Below the pieces are notes generated by a model that saw only the letters and a program-made list of their open reading frames with translations, was not told where the DNA came from and did no database searches. A stretch of 64,000 nt of DNA, taken from Chryseobacterium sp. SNU WT5. Lineage in GTDB: Bacteria > Bacteroidota > Bacteroidia > Flavobacteriales > Weeksellaceae. Shown here piece after piece: positions 18,598 through 27,647 of this stretch (its first letter is position 1; each line of letters begins with the position of its first letter). Location: NCBI RefSeq assembly GCF_007362475.1, contig NZ_CP041687.1, forward strand, positions 2,108,001 to 2,172,000. The letters run 5' to 3'. Made by a program: the position numbers and the translations under genes.

Positions 18598-19278
18598 ATG
18601 AAAAAAATAATTTTCAGTTCTTTACTTTTAGCGTCATTATCAGTATCTGCTCAGATCGATTTCAGCAGTACCCGTTATGGACTTACTGGTGGCGGCACCT
18701 ATTCTAGGATTACCAACGCCCACAATCCTTCAGGTGCTAGAATTTCTGGTTATGGTGGGGTATTAGCACTTATTCCGTTGGATAGTAACTATCAGTTTTA
18801 TCTACAACCACAAGTGGAGTACTACGGCGCAGGTGAATCTGGTAAGGATAAAAATGCTAAAGGGAAGAGCGGATATAATGCGGTATATGCTAATAACTAT
18901 ATTAGTGTGCCCATTTATTTCAAAGGTTATTTTTCGGAAAATGAATCTGAGTTTTTTGCCATGGCAGGCCCTCGATTCAATTTTCTAATTAATCAAAAAG
19001 TAGAAGGTGAACCAGCAAATAGACCTTATTATAAAGTAGAGCAGTCTCCATTACCGCAATATGCAGGAGTTAATGGTAAAGCCAGTTCTTTCAATTTCGC
19101 ATTGGGCTTTGGACTTGGATTTTCTTATAAAAGACAGTTAGAAATTACTGGCCGCTACGATCTTGGTTTAGGGAATGTTTATAAAAATTTAATGAGCGAG
19201 CCTGGTACTGATCCGAATATTGCCAAAAAGAAGACAGAACAAGTCATAAGTCTTGGTCTAAGTTATATTTTTGAATAA
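18598..19278 (+). CDS. Outer membrane beta-barrel protein (PorT/OmpW-like size)
   Basis: A 226-aa secreted protein. A signal peptide (MKKIIFSSLLLASLSVSAQ) is followed by alternating hydrophobic/polar strands and a C-terminal aromatic end (GLSYIFE), as in small outer-membrane barrels of the 'porin family/PorT-like' type in Bacteroidetes. The start is the ATG at 18598, since an in-frame TTG 6 nt upstream adds nothing. The specific function is unknown. It is the last backbone gene before the cassette array and ends in a strong terminator. Confidence 0.7.
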   Translation: MKKIIFSSLLLASLSVSAQIDFSSTRYGLTGGGTYSRITNAHNPSGARISGYGGVLALIPLDSNYQFYLQPQVEYYGAGESGKDKNAKGKSGYNAVYANNYISVPIYFKGYFSENESEFFAMAGPRFNFLINQKVEGEPANRPYYKVEQSPLPQYAGVNGKASSFNFALGFGLGFSYKRQLEITGRYDLGLGNVYKNLMSEPGTDPNIAKKKTEQVISLGLSYIFE

Positions 19279-19302
19279 TATTCTTTTATAGATAACAAAA
19301 AG

Positions 19303-19333
19303 TTCCATCAATTAATATTGATGGAATTTTTTT
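19303..19333 (+). terminator. Terminator after the barrel protein gene; left border of the array
   Basis: TTCCATCAAT/ATTGATGGAA (10 bp, TAAT loop) is followed by seven Ts. It insulates the backbone operon from the cassette array that begins just beyond. Confidence 0.9.
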
Positions 19334-19489
19334 GTGAGGAATGAGCTGGATTATATTGCTATATTGGCAATACGGTTTTATCTCCTGTATTTTATTATTT
19401 CAATCGTTGGGTTAATCCAGTTTTTACTTATCTCGAGTTTAATATTCGGAATTATATCTTTCTCTTCATATTTCAAATATTGTCGACAG

Positions 19490-19554
19490 TTGACCGTACA
19501 TAAGATGGCGAAACGCGTACTCCACCCAATTATGATCGGAGCCATTTATTCGAT
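19490..19554 (+). mobile_element. Decayed 3' end of a group II intron (domain V/VI remnant)
   Basis: This segment aligns with the last about 65 nt of the six full introns. It contains ACCGTACaTA, then GCGTACTCC, an AATTATG, CGGAGCC and a final TCGAT, with scattered substitutions (for example CATTTATTCGAT instead of CGTCTACTCGAT). It ends at the same core position as the intact introns, directly before TTGTG-like cassette end sequence. The rest of the intron is deleted. An open frame of 75 codons through here (19334-19561) is not believed to be a gene. Confidence 0.75.
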
Positions 19555-19563
19555 TGTGTGATG

Positions 19564-20328
19564 TTATTTTTCAATTTTGATGGTAATAGTGTTACTTTCG
19601 ATTTTATTTACATATAAACTATTAAATTTTTCAATAATTAGACTTAGTTCTTCGTCAGTAGTGTTTATTCTATTTGCTTTATAATTTTTTTCAAAATCTG
19701 CTAAATATTTATTTTGATCAACCACTTTCATGCTTTCTAAACTTGGACTTGTGGATAATGCTGTAATATCTTTTTTCAGTATAGCTTCCTCACTATCCGT
19801 CAATTTAGTCTTAAAATTTTTTGTTATAAAATAACTATCTCTTGTATAATTATGTGTTTCTTCGTCTTCATTGTAAATTAAATTAAATTTAATTTTATCT
19901 TCCTTGATAGTTTCATCACTATAAAATTGGGTTAGATAAGCATCTCCATTTATATGTAAAACGATAGTTTGATTTGGTAATATTGTAACAAAATCATCAT
20001 TTTTTCTGCTTCCTGGTATTTCTGGATTTCCTTCGTAATTGAGTTTTCTCCCTTGAGTGAAATTTACAGTAAAGTAATCAGTAGTTATTTTTGAAGATGT
20101 TTTCGGTTTTAGGATTGTAATTGGAATTGGTGATTTATTAGTCAGATTTGCCTCTAAAGATAAGAACTCTCCTTTTTTCCAAATAAAATTTTCTTTGGGA
20201 TTAATTAAAATTAACTCTATGATTTTCGCATTGTTCTGTACAATTTTTGATTCTTTCTCACCTATATTATTCGTGGAACAACTTATGAAAAGTAAAAATA
20301 TTGATAGAAGTAATAGCGTTTTTTTCAT
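19564..20328 (-). CDS. Predicted lipoprotein, unknown function (cassette gene)
   Basis: A 254-aa protein with a lipoprotein signal (MKKTLLLLSIFLLFISCS, lipobox Cys near residue 17) and a beta-rich body. I do not recognise a family. Segments such as GEFLSLEANLTNKSPIPITILKP resemble an Ig-like or DUF-type periplasmic domain. It is the last unit of the array in reading direction. The gene begins about 40 nt after a TTGTGCG cassette start, and its stop codon lies 9 nt from the cassette end. No promoter is visible inside the unit. Confidence 0.65.
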   Translation of the reverse strand: MKKTLLLLSIFLLFISCSTNNIGEKESKIVQNNAKIIELILINPKENFIWKKGEFLSLEANLTNKSPIPITILKPKTSSKITTDYFTVNFTQGRKLNYEGNPEIPGSRKNDDFVTILPNQTIVLHINGDAYLTQFYSDETIKEDKIKFNLIYNEDEETHNYTRDSYFITKNFKTKLTDSEEAILKKDITALSTSPSLESMKVVDQNKYLADFEKNYKANRINTTDEELSLIIEKFNSLYVNKIESNTITIKIEK

Positions 20329-20368
20329 TTTTTTTATTTTTTACAGAGTGCTGTTATATGACGCACAA

Positions 20369-20489
20369 CGGCTACGTATTAGTGATGGTGCGCCTTTAAC
20401 GGGGAAACTTTCTTATTTATTGTGAATTAATCTTCGGAACATCTAAAATGGATAAGCTTTTGATTCCTCCTCACTCCTGCCAATACGAT
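20369..20489. repeat. attC-like hairpin site (type A), without intron
   Basis: The left arm CAACGGCTACGTATT and the right arm AATACGATGTTG are imperfect inverted copies about 120 bp apart. The left core reads CGCACAAC (minus GTTGTGCG) and is continuous with the start of the lipoprotein unit. The right end GATGT/TGAAC has the same core as intron target sites but is not occupied. Confidence 0.65.
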
Positions 20490-20680
20490 GTTGAACTAAA
20501 CCTCCGGTAGCTTTCCCTGATGCTGTTTTATTGCCTTTGTTTTTATTCAACCAAAAATAAAATCTCTAAATGGCTACAAAAAAATTTTCGGAGGACTTAA
20601 GAACGAACAAAATTTAGAATCGCGCTTCGGGCGAAGTTAATGGTTTTTCGGAACTGATACAACGTTATGAAAGAAATATT

Positions 20681-20932
20681 TCAATCTAAGGAAAGAGTCT
20701 CAGAATCTTTGATAATTCTTGCAGGCATTTTGCTACCGTAGCGCTTCATTTCGGTAAAATGTCGGTGTTGTAAAGAAGGAAACTTGATTACCCATCTCCC
20801 TTTTCGGACAGAGAGGACCGCCACAGGATTTCTTGCCGTTTTCACTACTTCATCTGCAAAATAAACTTTGCGGTTAAGGGATTTTATATCTGTAAAGTCA
20901 AAAAAGCCTGTGAGTGCTTCAAAAAACTTCAC
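20681..20932 (-). CDS. Possible small protein, unknown (doubtful)
   Basis: An open frame of about 83 codons from a GTG at 20932, or 87 from a TTG at 20944. There is no ATG and no recognised family. The product is basic and aromatic (KGRWVIKFPSLQHRHF). It lies between a type A site and the type B repeat, where a cassette gene would be expected, but the weak start and lack of a signal leave it uncertain. The neighbouring 20490-20680 stretch shows no gene. Confidence 0.25.
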   Translation of the reverse strand: MKFFEALTGFFDFTDIKSLNRKVYFADEVVKTARNPVAVLSVRKGRWVIKFPSLQHRHFTEMKRYGSKMPARIIKDSETLSLD

Positions 20933-20944
20933 TTCAGTTCCCAA

Positions 20945-21110
20945 AAAAAGCAGTCCTTCTAAAAAACTGCTCTAATATCCTAAATTCTAGAAACGATAAC
21001 TCCATAAGGGTGGGGAGTAAAGCCACCGGAGGTGAGCCTGTCCAGAGCGTAGCGAAAGGATCTAACAGGCTTTCATTTCTTGTCTTTCAGACAAAACGAA
21101 AGCTTAGTTA
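20945..21110. repeat. Type B site, right part (AGCAGTCC... to ...AGCTTAGTTA)
   Basis: The sequence shares long blocks with 33890-34043, 35390-35520 and 46565-46785: AGCAGTCCTTCT plus its inverted AAAACTGCT, AACTCCATAA, CAGACAAAACGAAAGC and the terminal CTTAGTTA. The next bases (TTACCTGCAG) begin the end motif of the unit with the 117-aa gene. The far part of the full-length repeat is missing or diverged here. Confidence 0.6.
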
Positions 21111-21193
21111 TTACCTGCAGTATTTTTCTATTCTAATTTAACATTCAGTTCAGATCTAATTTATAATTCTGAAATATTTCTTACTTTATATTT

Positions 21194-21547
21194 TTATGTC
21201 TCATAACATTTATATGTATGTGTAATAACAGTATCCTTTTTAACTATTTGTAAAAATAAATCACCTTTCTTTTTAATAAAATAATCTCCCTCCTTCATTT
21301 CATTTTTATATTCTTGCCACCATCTGTTACCATGTTCACATTCGCAAGGTTCAGAGGTTTTAGGGTTTTCACCTATAATTTTAAAAGAACTTAAATGCTC
21401 GACTCTTTTAATTCTTATTTCACAGTTTTCCTCACGGATGTTATTTGTCGAATCTTCGCAATTAGGTTTCCAGATTTTGGGAACCAAAATGTAGAGTCCA
21501 AAAATTGAGAAAATAGTTATTAAAAAATTTCTAGTTATTCGATTCAT
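21194..21547 (-). CDS. Small membrane-anchored protein, unknown (cassette gene)
   Basis: A 117-aa protein. One N-terminal membrane helix (ITRNFLITIFSIFGLYILVP) is followed by a Cys-containing exported domain with a CECEHGNRWWQEY segment. I recognise no family. The ATG at 21547 is chosen because upstream codons run into the attC-like hairpin. The start codon is only 17 nt from the cassette core, so the unit carries no promoter of its own. Confidence 0.6.
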   Translation of the reverse strand: MNRITRNFLITIFSIFGLYILVPKIWKPNCEDSTNNIREENCEIRIKRVEHLSSFKIIGENPKTSEPCECEHGNRWWQEYKNEMKEGDYFIKKKGDLFLQIVKKDTVITHTYKCYET

Positions 21548-21564
21548 TGTAATATTGAAGGTAA

Positions 21565-21685
21565 CGTTTTGGGTATTGCCGAAGGCGGGGATTTTTAGCA
21601 CAAAAGTTCAATCGAAGAACGAAAGTCGAACCTTGCAAAAATGTCCAATCGAAGCCGTTCAGCCCCGCTTTTGGCAATACCTTGT
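21565..21685. repeat. attC-like hairpin site (type A) hosting intron 1
   Basis: GGGTATTGCCGAAGGCGGGG and CCCCGCTTTTGGCAATACC form a 19-bp imperfect stem separated by about 75 nt. The inner region contains AGTTCAATCGAAGAAC, shared with other type A sites. It ends in TTGT, directly before the intron GTGTG start. On the plus strand the arm differences are G.T wobbles; on the minus strand they are A.C mismatches. Confidence 0.8.
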
Positions 21686-23605
21686 GTGTGCCCAGCATGG
21701 GCATCTTTCTCTTACGAAAGTAGGAAATTAATCTAGAGGGTGCAAGTCCCTTATGGGCGAGGGTAACGCCTTGAACCATTAGTAAGTCGCAAGGGTGGTA
21801 ACCGTGAGGTTACATCTGAAGAAATGCAAAGCATTCATGAATACCTTAAAAAAACAATAAAAAGGAATGAATAAAGCGCGACTACAATCCCGATAGCTAT
21901 CGGGACGGTACTGACGAACAGGAACCGTATAGGAGGCATTTATGCATGGGTAAGCAAGCACATCATTGTAACGCCCTAAGATTACAAAAGTGCATAAATG
22001 TAGATACGGCAGGAATTGAGTGAAAGAAGATGCCATTACCTGGGGAGATCTTCGTAGCCACGAGTTGGCAAAACGAAGAAGTCAGCAGAAGTCATAGTAC
22101 TTAGGAGTAACGAGCCGATGAATAAATCGGAGGACTCACAACCCAAGGAAGGACTGAACGTATTTTGGTTCTTAATTCACAATGGAATTCCCGTTAAACG
22201 GAATAGCCTTGGGAAAGCGGAACAGGTTAAAGTAAAAGAACAAGAATGATTGAAAGAGTATTACATCCTCGTAACATGCAACGAGCCTTACAGCAAGTAA
22301 TTGCGAATAAAGGCAGTGCTGGCGTGGACGGAATGAACGTGCAAGAACTATCTGATTATCTTCGGAAAGAGAAAACACGACTTTATTCTTCCATAAAAGA
22401 GAGGTGTTATCTTCCTCAACCCATTCTTGGAGTAGAGATTCCTAAAGGAAATGGTAAAACCCGACTTTTAGGAATACCAACAGTAACCGATAGAGTGTTA
22501 CAACAAGCGGTATCACAAGTTTTGATGCCACATTACGAGAAGGAATTTAGTGTTCACAGTTATGGATTCAGACCCAACAAAAACGCCCGCCAAGCAGTTG
22601 GTAAAGCGTTGGAGCATATCCATGAAGGTTATCCATTTATTGTAGACATTGATCTAAAGACCTTCTTTGATGAAGTAGACCACTGCATTCTTCTGAACTT
22701 ACTTTATCGAAAGGTAAAATGTCCAGTAACCATGCGCTTAATCCGCAAATGGTTACGAGCCCCAATTCTAATCAATGGTCAATTACAGAAACGAAGAAAA
22801 GGAGTTCCGCAAGGTTCGCCTTTAAGTCCGTTATTGTCGAATATCCTGCTCAATGAGTTGGATAAAGAATTGACAAAACGTAAACTTCGATTTGTGCGCT
22901 ACGCAGATGATTTTAGTATTTATACCCAGTATAAAAGCCACGCAACTGCAACGCTAAAAGCCATAGAGAAGTACTTGAAAACGAAACTCAAACTCACTAT
23001 TAATGGTGAGAAAAGTGGAGTTAGAAAGCCAGTACAATTTGAACTACTGGGATTCGGATTCGAATCTACATATAAGAAAGGGGACAAGGGAAAATACCAA
23101 TTGGTAGTAGGTAAGAAAGCGTGGACACGATTGAAAGAGCGACTAAAATCCCTCACCCGAAAAACCGCTCCGATAAGTTTTGATGAGCGTATCCAAAAGA
23201 TTAACGAAGTTCAGCGTGGATGGTTAAACTATTTTCGAGGAACAAGTATCAAAGGAAAACTCCTCAGCTTTGACGGATGGCTGAGAAACCGACTGCGGTA
23301 TTGCATTTGGCATGATTGGAAGAAGCCCGAACGGAAGAGGAAAAACCTCATTCGATTAGGAATCGACCAAAGCCTTGCGTATGCATATAGCCGAACTCGG
23401 AAAGGAGGATGGGCAGTCGCACAAAGTCCTATTTTAGGAACAACAATCACTATTTCAAGGCTAAAGAAACGTGCATACATCGCCATGTTAGAACTTCATC
23501 TATCACTTAACCCATCAAGATACGAACCGCCGTATACGAGACCCGTACGTACGGTGGTGTGAGAGGCGTACTCCGTTCAATTATGGGCGGAGCCGTCTAC
23601 TCGAT
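21686..23605 (+). mobile_element. Group II intron copy 1 (1920 nt, class C type)
   Basis: It begins GTGTGCCCAGC (GUGYG rule) after TTGT and ends CTACTCGAT before TATCTG. It contains a 438-codon reverse transcriptase frame and a domain V hairpin (ACCGCCGTA...TACGGTGGT). It is inserted in a hairpin site in the direction opposite to the cassette genes, as reported for group IIC-attC introns. Unlike the other five copies it has about 65 extra nt near 21818-21905, including a CCCGATAGCTATCGGGA palindrome. RNA-level boundaries are inferred from comparing six copies. Confidence 0.9.
22246..23562 (+). CDS. ltrA: Group II intron reverse transcriptase/maturase (copy 1)
   Basis: A 438-aa protein. RT blocks include GVDGMNVQEL (N-terminus), GIPTVTDRVLQQAV, SYGFRPNKNARQAV, DIDLKTFFDEVDH, KGVPQGSPLSPLLSNI and the catalytic Y219-A-D-D222. 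A maturase (GIIM) domain follows (INEVQRGWLNYFRG) near residue 310. No HNH endonuclease domain is present, as in class C introns. The last about 12 codons (EPPYTRPVRTVV) are encoded by the domain V hairpin itself. The protein should promote splicing and reverse-splice its intron into DNA hairpin targets. It is nearly identical to copy 3 (variants QQVIANK, YEKEF, CPVTM, LQKRR). Confidence 0.95.
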   Translation: MIERVLHPRNMQRALQQVIANKGSAGVDGMNVQELSDYLRKEKTRLYSSIKERCYLPQPILGVEIPKGNGKTRLLGIPTVTDRVLQQAVSQVLMPHYEKEFSVHSYGFRPNKNARQAVGKALEHIHEGYPFIVDIDLKTFFDEVDHCILLNLLYRKVKCPVTMRLIRKWLRAPILINGQLQKRRKGVPQGSPLSPLLSNILLNELDKELTKRKLRFVRYADDFSIYTQYKSHATATLKAIEKYLKTKLKLTINGEKSGVRKPVQFELLGFGFESTYKKGDKGKYQLVVGKKAWTRLKERLKSLTRKTAPISFDERIQKINEVQRGWLNYFRGTSIKGKLLSFDGWLRNRLRYCIWHDWKKPERKRKNLIRLGIDQSLAYAYSRTRKGGWAVAQSPILGTTITISRLKKRAYIAMLELHLSLNPSRYEPPYTRPVRTVV

Positions 23606-23617
23606 TATCTGTGGTTT

Positions 23618-24103
23618 TTATTCCACTAGTTTTCCATCCTTGTAATTTTGGATAATTTTTTCTTTTCCATCTTCATTATACATTTCCCATATTCCATCAT
23701 AAACCCCAACTTTCCAATTTCCAATTCCTCTTAATTGTCCGTTTTCATACCAATATTTATGAGTTCCATTTGGTTTTCCGTCGATAAATTCTCCCTCACG
23801 GGCTTTTATTCCGTTAGAATGCCAATATTCCCAAATTCCATTCTCTTTATGATTTTTCATCAGACCTTTAGAATAGACATTTCCATTAAAATAATAAGAT
23901 GTTTTATTTCCGTCAGTTATTGGTTTAAACTGAAGTTTTTCTGCTTTTTCGGGTGATAAATTTTGTCCGTTTTTCAAAAAGTCAGATTTTCCAATCAATG
24001 TGTCTCCGACATAAATTTCATATTCATCCAAATTTATATTTTGAGAAAATAAATTTCCAAAAGTTAGTATTGAGAGAGTTAATGTCAGTAATATTTTTTT
24101 CAT
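23618..24103 (-). CDS. MORN-repeat/YwqK-like exported protein (cassette gene)
   Basis: A 161-aa protein with a signal peptide (MKKILLTLTLSILTFGNLFSQ). The C-terminal half has MORN-type repeats (NGIWEYWHSNGIKAREGEF, PNGTHKYWYENGQLRGIGNW, GIWEMYNEDG), as in 'toxin-antitoxin system YwqK family antitoxin' annotations. That name is only a family label, and no toxin gene is beside it. The ATG at 24103 follows the cassette core after about 27 nt. The unit's two ends match (TTATCTGTG-A/G-TTTT). Confidence 0.7.
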   Translation of the reverse strand: MKKILLTLTLSILTFGNLFSQNINLDEYEIYVGDTLIGKSDFLKNGQNLSPEKAEKLQFKPITDGNKTSYYFNGNVYSKGLMKNHKENGIWEYWHSNGIKAREGEFIDGKPNGTHKYWYENGQLRGIGNWKVGVYDGIWEMYNEDGKEKIIQNYKDGKLVE

Positions 24104-24130
24104 CGGGGTCTTGTTTAAAATCACAGATAA

Positions 24131-24251
24131 CGTTTCGGGGCTTTGCGATGGTGGGGCAATCGAAGCACAAATCTTCAATTTTGCACATAAGTTTAATCGA
24201 AGAACTACCGTTGAACTTTGCAGTTTCGCCCCACTATTGCAAAACCCTTGT
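24131..24251. repeat. attC-like hairpin site (type A) hosting intron 2
   Basis: The arms CTTTGCGATGGTGGGGC and GCCCCACTATTGCAAAA frame an inner region with AATCGAAGAAC. It ends TTGT before the intron. The minus-strand core CGTTATCTG starts the MORN unit. Confidence 0.8.
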
Positions 24252-26106
24252 GTGTGCCCAGCATGGGCATCTTTCTCTTACGAAAGTAGGAAATTAATCT
24301 AGAGGGTGCAAGTCCCTTATGGGCGAGGGTAACGCCTTGAACCATTAGTAAGTCGCAAGGGTGGTAACCGTGAGGTTACATCTGAAGGAAGCGAGACTAC
24401 AAAACTCGGTACTGACGAACAGGAACCGTATAGGAGGCATTTATGCATGGGTAAGCAAGCACATCATTGTAACGCCCTAAGATTACAAAAGTGCATAAAT
24501 GTAGATACGGCAGGAATTGAGTGAAAGAAGATGCCATTACCTGGGGAGATCTTCGTAGCCACGAGTTGGCAAAACGAAGAAGTCAGCAGAGGTCATAGTA
24601 CTTAGGAGCAACGAGCCGATGAATAAATCGGAGGACTCACAACCCAAGGAAGGACTGAACGTATTTTGGTTCTTAATTCACAATGGAATTCCCGTTAAAC
24701 GGAATAGCCTTGGGAAAGCGGAACAGGTTAAAGTAAAAGAACAAGAATGATTGAAAGAGTATTACATCCTCGCAACATGCAACGAGCCTTAGAGCAAGTA
24801 ATTGCGAATAAAGGCAGTGCTGGCGTGGACGGAATGAACGTGCAAGAACTATCTGATTATCTTCGGAAAGAGAAAACACGACTTTATTCTTCCATAAAAG
24901 AGAGGTGTTATCTTCCTCAACCCATTCTTGGAGTAGAGATTCCTAAAGGAAATGGTAAAACCCGACTTTTAGGAATACCAACAGTAACCGATAGAGTGTT
25001 ACAACAAGCGGTGTCACAAGTTCTGATGCCACACTATGAGAATGAATTTAGTGTTCACAGTTATGGATTCAGACCCAACAAAAACGCCCGCCAAGCAGTT
25101 GGTAAAGCGTTGGAGCATATCCATGAAGGTTATCCATTTATTGTAGACATTGATCTAAAGACCTTCTTTGATGAAGTAGACCACTGCATTCTTCTGAACT
25201 TACTTTATCGAAAGGTAAAATGCCCAATAACCATGCGCTTAATCCGCAAATGGTTACGAGCTCCAATTCTAATCAATGGTCAATTACACAAACGAAGAAA
25301 AGGAGTTCCGCAAGGTTCACCTTTAAGTCCGTTGTTGTCGAATATCCTGCTCAACGAGTTGGATAAAGAATTGACAAAACGTAAACTTCGATTTGTACGT
25401 TACGCAGATGATTTTAGTATTTATACCCAGTATAAAAGCCATGCAACTGCCACGCTAAAAGCCATAGAAAAGTACTTGAAAACGAAACTCAAACTCACTA
25501 TTAATGGTGAGAAAAGTGGCGTTAGAAAGCCAGTACAATTTGAACTACTGGGATTCGGATTCGAATCTACATATAAGAAAGGGGACAAGGGAAAATACCA
25601 ATTGGTAGTAGGTAAGAAAGCGTGGACACGATTGAAAGAGCGACTAAAATCCCTCACCCGCAAAACCGCTCCGATAAGTTTTGATGAGCGTCTCCAAAAG
25701 ATTAACGAAGTTCAGCGTGGATGGTTAAACTATTTTCGAGGAACAAGTATCAAAGGAAAACTCCTCAGCTTTGACGGATGGCTGAGAAACCGACTGCGGT
25801 ATTGCATTTGGCATGATTGGAAGAAGCCCGAACGGAAGAGGAAAAACCTCATTCGATTAGGAATCGACCAAAGCCTTGCGTATGCATATAGCCGAACTCG
25901 GAAAGGAGGATGGGCAGTCGCACAAAGTCCTATTTTAGGAACAACAATCACTATTTCAAGGCTAAAGAAACGTGCATACATCGCCATGTTAGAACTTCAT
26001 CTATCACTTAACCCATCAAGATACGAACCGCCGTATACGAGACCCGTACGTACGGTGGTGTGAGAGGCGTACTCCGTTCGATTATGAGCGGAGCCGTCTA
26101 CTCGAT
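24252..26106 (+). mobile_element. Group II intron copy 2 (1855 nt)
   Basis: It has the same ends as copy 1 (GTGTGCCC...CTCGAT), flanked by TTGT and TACCCA. It lacks the 65-nt extra segment. Its frame is intact. It lies in the end core of the arsenic unit. Confidence 0.92.
24747..26063 (+). CDS. ltrA: Group II intron reverse transcriptase/maturase (copy 2)
   Basis: A 438-aa protein, intact and of the second sequence type shared with copies 4 and 5 (EQVIANK, YENEF, CPITM, LHKRR). A private change in this copy is FDERLQK for FDERIQK. The YADD active site and maturase domain are as in copy 1. Confidence 0.95.
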   Translation: MIERVLHPRNMQRALEQVIANKGSAGVDGMNVQELSDYLRKEKTRLYSSIKERCYLPQPILGVEIPKGNGKTRLLGIPTVTDRVLQQAVSQVLMPHYENEFSVHSYGFRPNKNARQAVGKALEHIHEGYPFIVDIDLKTFFDEVDHCILLNLLYRKVKCPITMRLIRKWLRAPILINGQLHKRRKGVPQGSPLSPLLSNILLNELDKELTKRKLRFVRYADDFSIYTQYKSHATATLKAIEKYLKTKLKLTINGEKSGVRKPVQFELLGFGFESTYKKGDKGKYQLVVGKKAWTRLKERLKSLTRKTAPISFDERLQKINEVQRGWLNYFRGTSIKGKLLSFDGWLRNRLRYCIWHDWKKPERKRKNLIRLGIDQSLAYAYSRTRKGGWAVAQSPILGTTITISRLKKRAYIAMLELHLSLNPSRYEPPYTRPVRTVV

Positions 26107-26124
26107 TACCCACTGGCTTTCTTT

Positions 26125-27180
26125 CTATTTATTATGACATCTTATACTTTCATTGGGATAATATTTTTTCTTTAACCAAAATGAAACTCGAACTAAAAAG
26201 ATAAGAACTGGAACTTCAACTAATGGTCCAACTACACCCGCAAAAGCCTGTCCGGAATTTAGTCCAAATACTGCTATAGCAACAGCAATCGCCAATTCAA
26301 AGTTATTTCCTGCTGCCGTAAATGAGACGGCTGCATTTTCCTTATAGGAAGCTCCCAGTGCTTTAGTAAAGAAAAAACTGATGACAAACATTAAACTAAA
26401 ATACAAAATTAAAGGAACTGCAATAATTAAAACGTCCATTGGAATTTCAACAATTAACTCTCCTTTGAGCGAGAACATAATGACAATGGTAAATAATAAC
26501 GCAATTAGCGTTATTGGTGAAATGGCAGGTATAAACTTTTCTGTGTACCACTTATCTCCTTTTAACCTTACCAAAATCACTCTACTTAAAATTCCCATTA
26601 AAAAGGGTAGTCCCAAATAGATTGCTACACTTTCTGCCACCGTACCAATTGAGATATCGACAATAGCTCCTTCAAATCCGAAATATGGTGGAAGCACCGT
26701 TATAAAAATCCAAGCATAGAAACTATAGGCAAAAACTTGGAAAATACTATTTAAAGCGACCAAACCTGCTCCATATTCGCTATCTCCTTCAGCAAGGTCG
26801 TTCCAAACCAAAACCATTGCGATACAGCGAGCCAATCCAATTAAAATAACGCCTACCATATATTCTGGATAATCACGTAAAAAAGTAATTGCCAAAACAA
26901 ACATTAAAACAGGGGCAATTATCCAATTTAGAAAAAGTGAAATGGAAAGAATTTTAGTGTTTCTAAAAACTTTTGGCAAAAGAGCATAATTCACTTTAGC
27001 CAAAGGTGGATACATCATTAAGATTAATCCTATGGCTATGGGAATGTTAGTGGTGCCTCGACTCATGGAATCAATAATGCTTGGAAAAGATGGGAAAAAA
27101 TATCCGATTCCCACGCCTAATAGCATAGCAATGAAAATCCATAGCGTTAAATAATTATTGAGAAAACTTATTTTTTTCAT
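26125..27180 (-). CDS. arsB: ACR3-family arsenite efflux permease
   Basis: A 351-aa protein with about ten membrane helices. The ACR3 signature [16 protein letters not shown] near residue 115 contains the conserved Cys required for arsenite transport, and a further helix has [15 protein letters not shown]. It exports As(III) (and possibly Sb(III)) from the cell using the proton gradient. It is the last gene of the ars cassette, after arsR, DUF6428, the phosphatase-type reductase and OsmC. Its stop is about 18 nt from the cassette end. ACR3 and the older ArsB family share the gene symbol in many annotations. Confidence 0.92.
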   Translation of the reverse strand: MKKISFLNNYLTLWIFIAMLLGVGIGYFFPSFPSIIDSMSRGTTNIPIAIGLILMMYPPLAKVNYALLPKVFRNTKILSISLFLNWIIAPVLMFVLAITFLRDYPEYMVGVILIGLARCIAMVLVWNDLAEGDSEYGAGLVALNSIFQVFAYSFYAWIFITVLPPYFGFEGAIVDISIGTVAESVAIYLGLPFLMGILSRVILVRLKGDKWYTEKFIPAISPITLIALLFTIVIMFSLKGELIVEIPMDVLIIAVPLILYFSLMFVISFFFTKALGASYKENAAVSFTAAGNNFELAIAVAIAVFGLNSGQAFAGVVGPLVEVPVLIFLVRVSFWLKKKYYPNESIRCHNK

Positions 27181-27193
27181 ATACTTCTTGTAT

Positions 27194-27610
27194 TCAATTA
27201 TTTAAAATGTCTTTTTGCTGCTCAATTACTCCGTTTATATTGCACGATAACTTTACCGTATTGTAGATTGTGCCAAATTTTTCAATATTCTTTTTTAGCA
27301 ATGGGATATTTAAATTTTCATCAGAACTGTAAATAGTTAGTCTATAATCTATGTTATCCATTTTCAAAGGTTTTTCCGTTCGTTTGGCTGACACATTTAC
27401 TATGGCTTTTGAATAAGTAAACTTCATCATAGCAGAAAATCGCTCAATATTTTTTAGCATACACGCAGCAAAAGCTCCTAAAAAAAGCTCGGCAGGATTA
27501 GGTAAAGTTTCAGCAGATTTTGAAGTTGTTCCAAAAGCTATATCATTTTGCTTTATTTGTATAGCAGCGTTTTTATTTGAAATGGATGCGGCCTTAATTT
27601 GGTATTCCAT
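27194..27610 (-). CDS. OsmC/Ohr-family protein
   Basis: A 138-aa OsmC-like protein. The N-terminal strands ([21 protein letters not shown]) are followed by the family helix with a Cys ([19 protein letters not shown] near residue 45). The usual second redox Cys of Ohr may be the one in [14 protein letters not shown]. OsmC proteins reduce organic hydroperoxides. In arsenic cassettes one may deal with oxidative stress, which is an inference. It is 13 nt upstream of the ACR3 gene and in the same transcript. Confidence 0.75.
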   Translation of the reverse strand: MEYQIKAASISNKNAAIQIKQNDIAFGTTSKSAETLPNPAELFLGAFAACMLKNIERFSAMMKFTYSKAIVNVSAKRTEKPLKMDNIDYRLTIYSSDENLNIPLLKKNIEKFGTIYNTVKLSCNINGVIEQQKDILNN

Positions 27611-27647
27611 AATTATTTCTATTTTGAATTAGTAGTTTTGAAAATAG

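Noticed and set aside
19334-19561. 75-codon open frame from a GTG just after the terminator
   Set aside because: It starts in the terminator T-run, and its last 20 codons are the decayed intron end. The composition gives no clear protein.
21531-22378. Minus-strand open frames of about 68-85 codons across the 5' part of the introns, repeated in each copy
   Set aside because: They run antisense through conserved ribozyme domains and the start of the reverse transcriptase. Their repetition only follows the repetition of the introns.
22920-23486. Minus-strand frames of 78 and 85 codons inside every reverse transcriptase gene
   Set aside because: Shadows of the intact 438-codon gene on the other strand.
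23618-24103. Toxin-antitoxin module
   Set aside because: The YwqK-type name is just a family label for MORN-like repeats, and no partner toxin gene is next to it.
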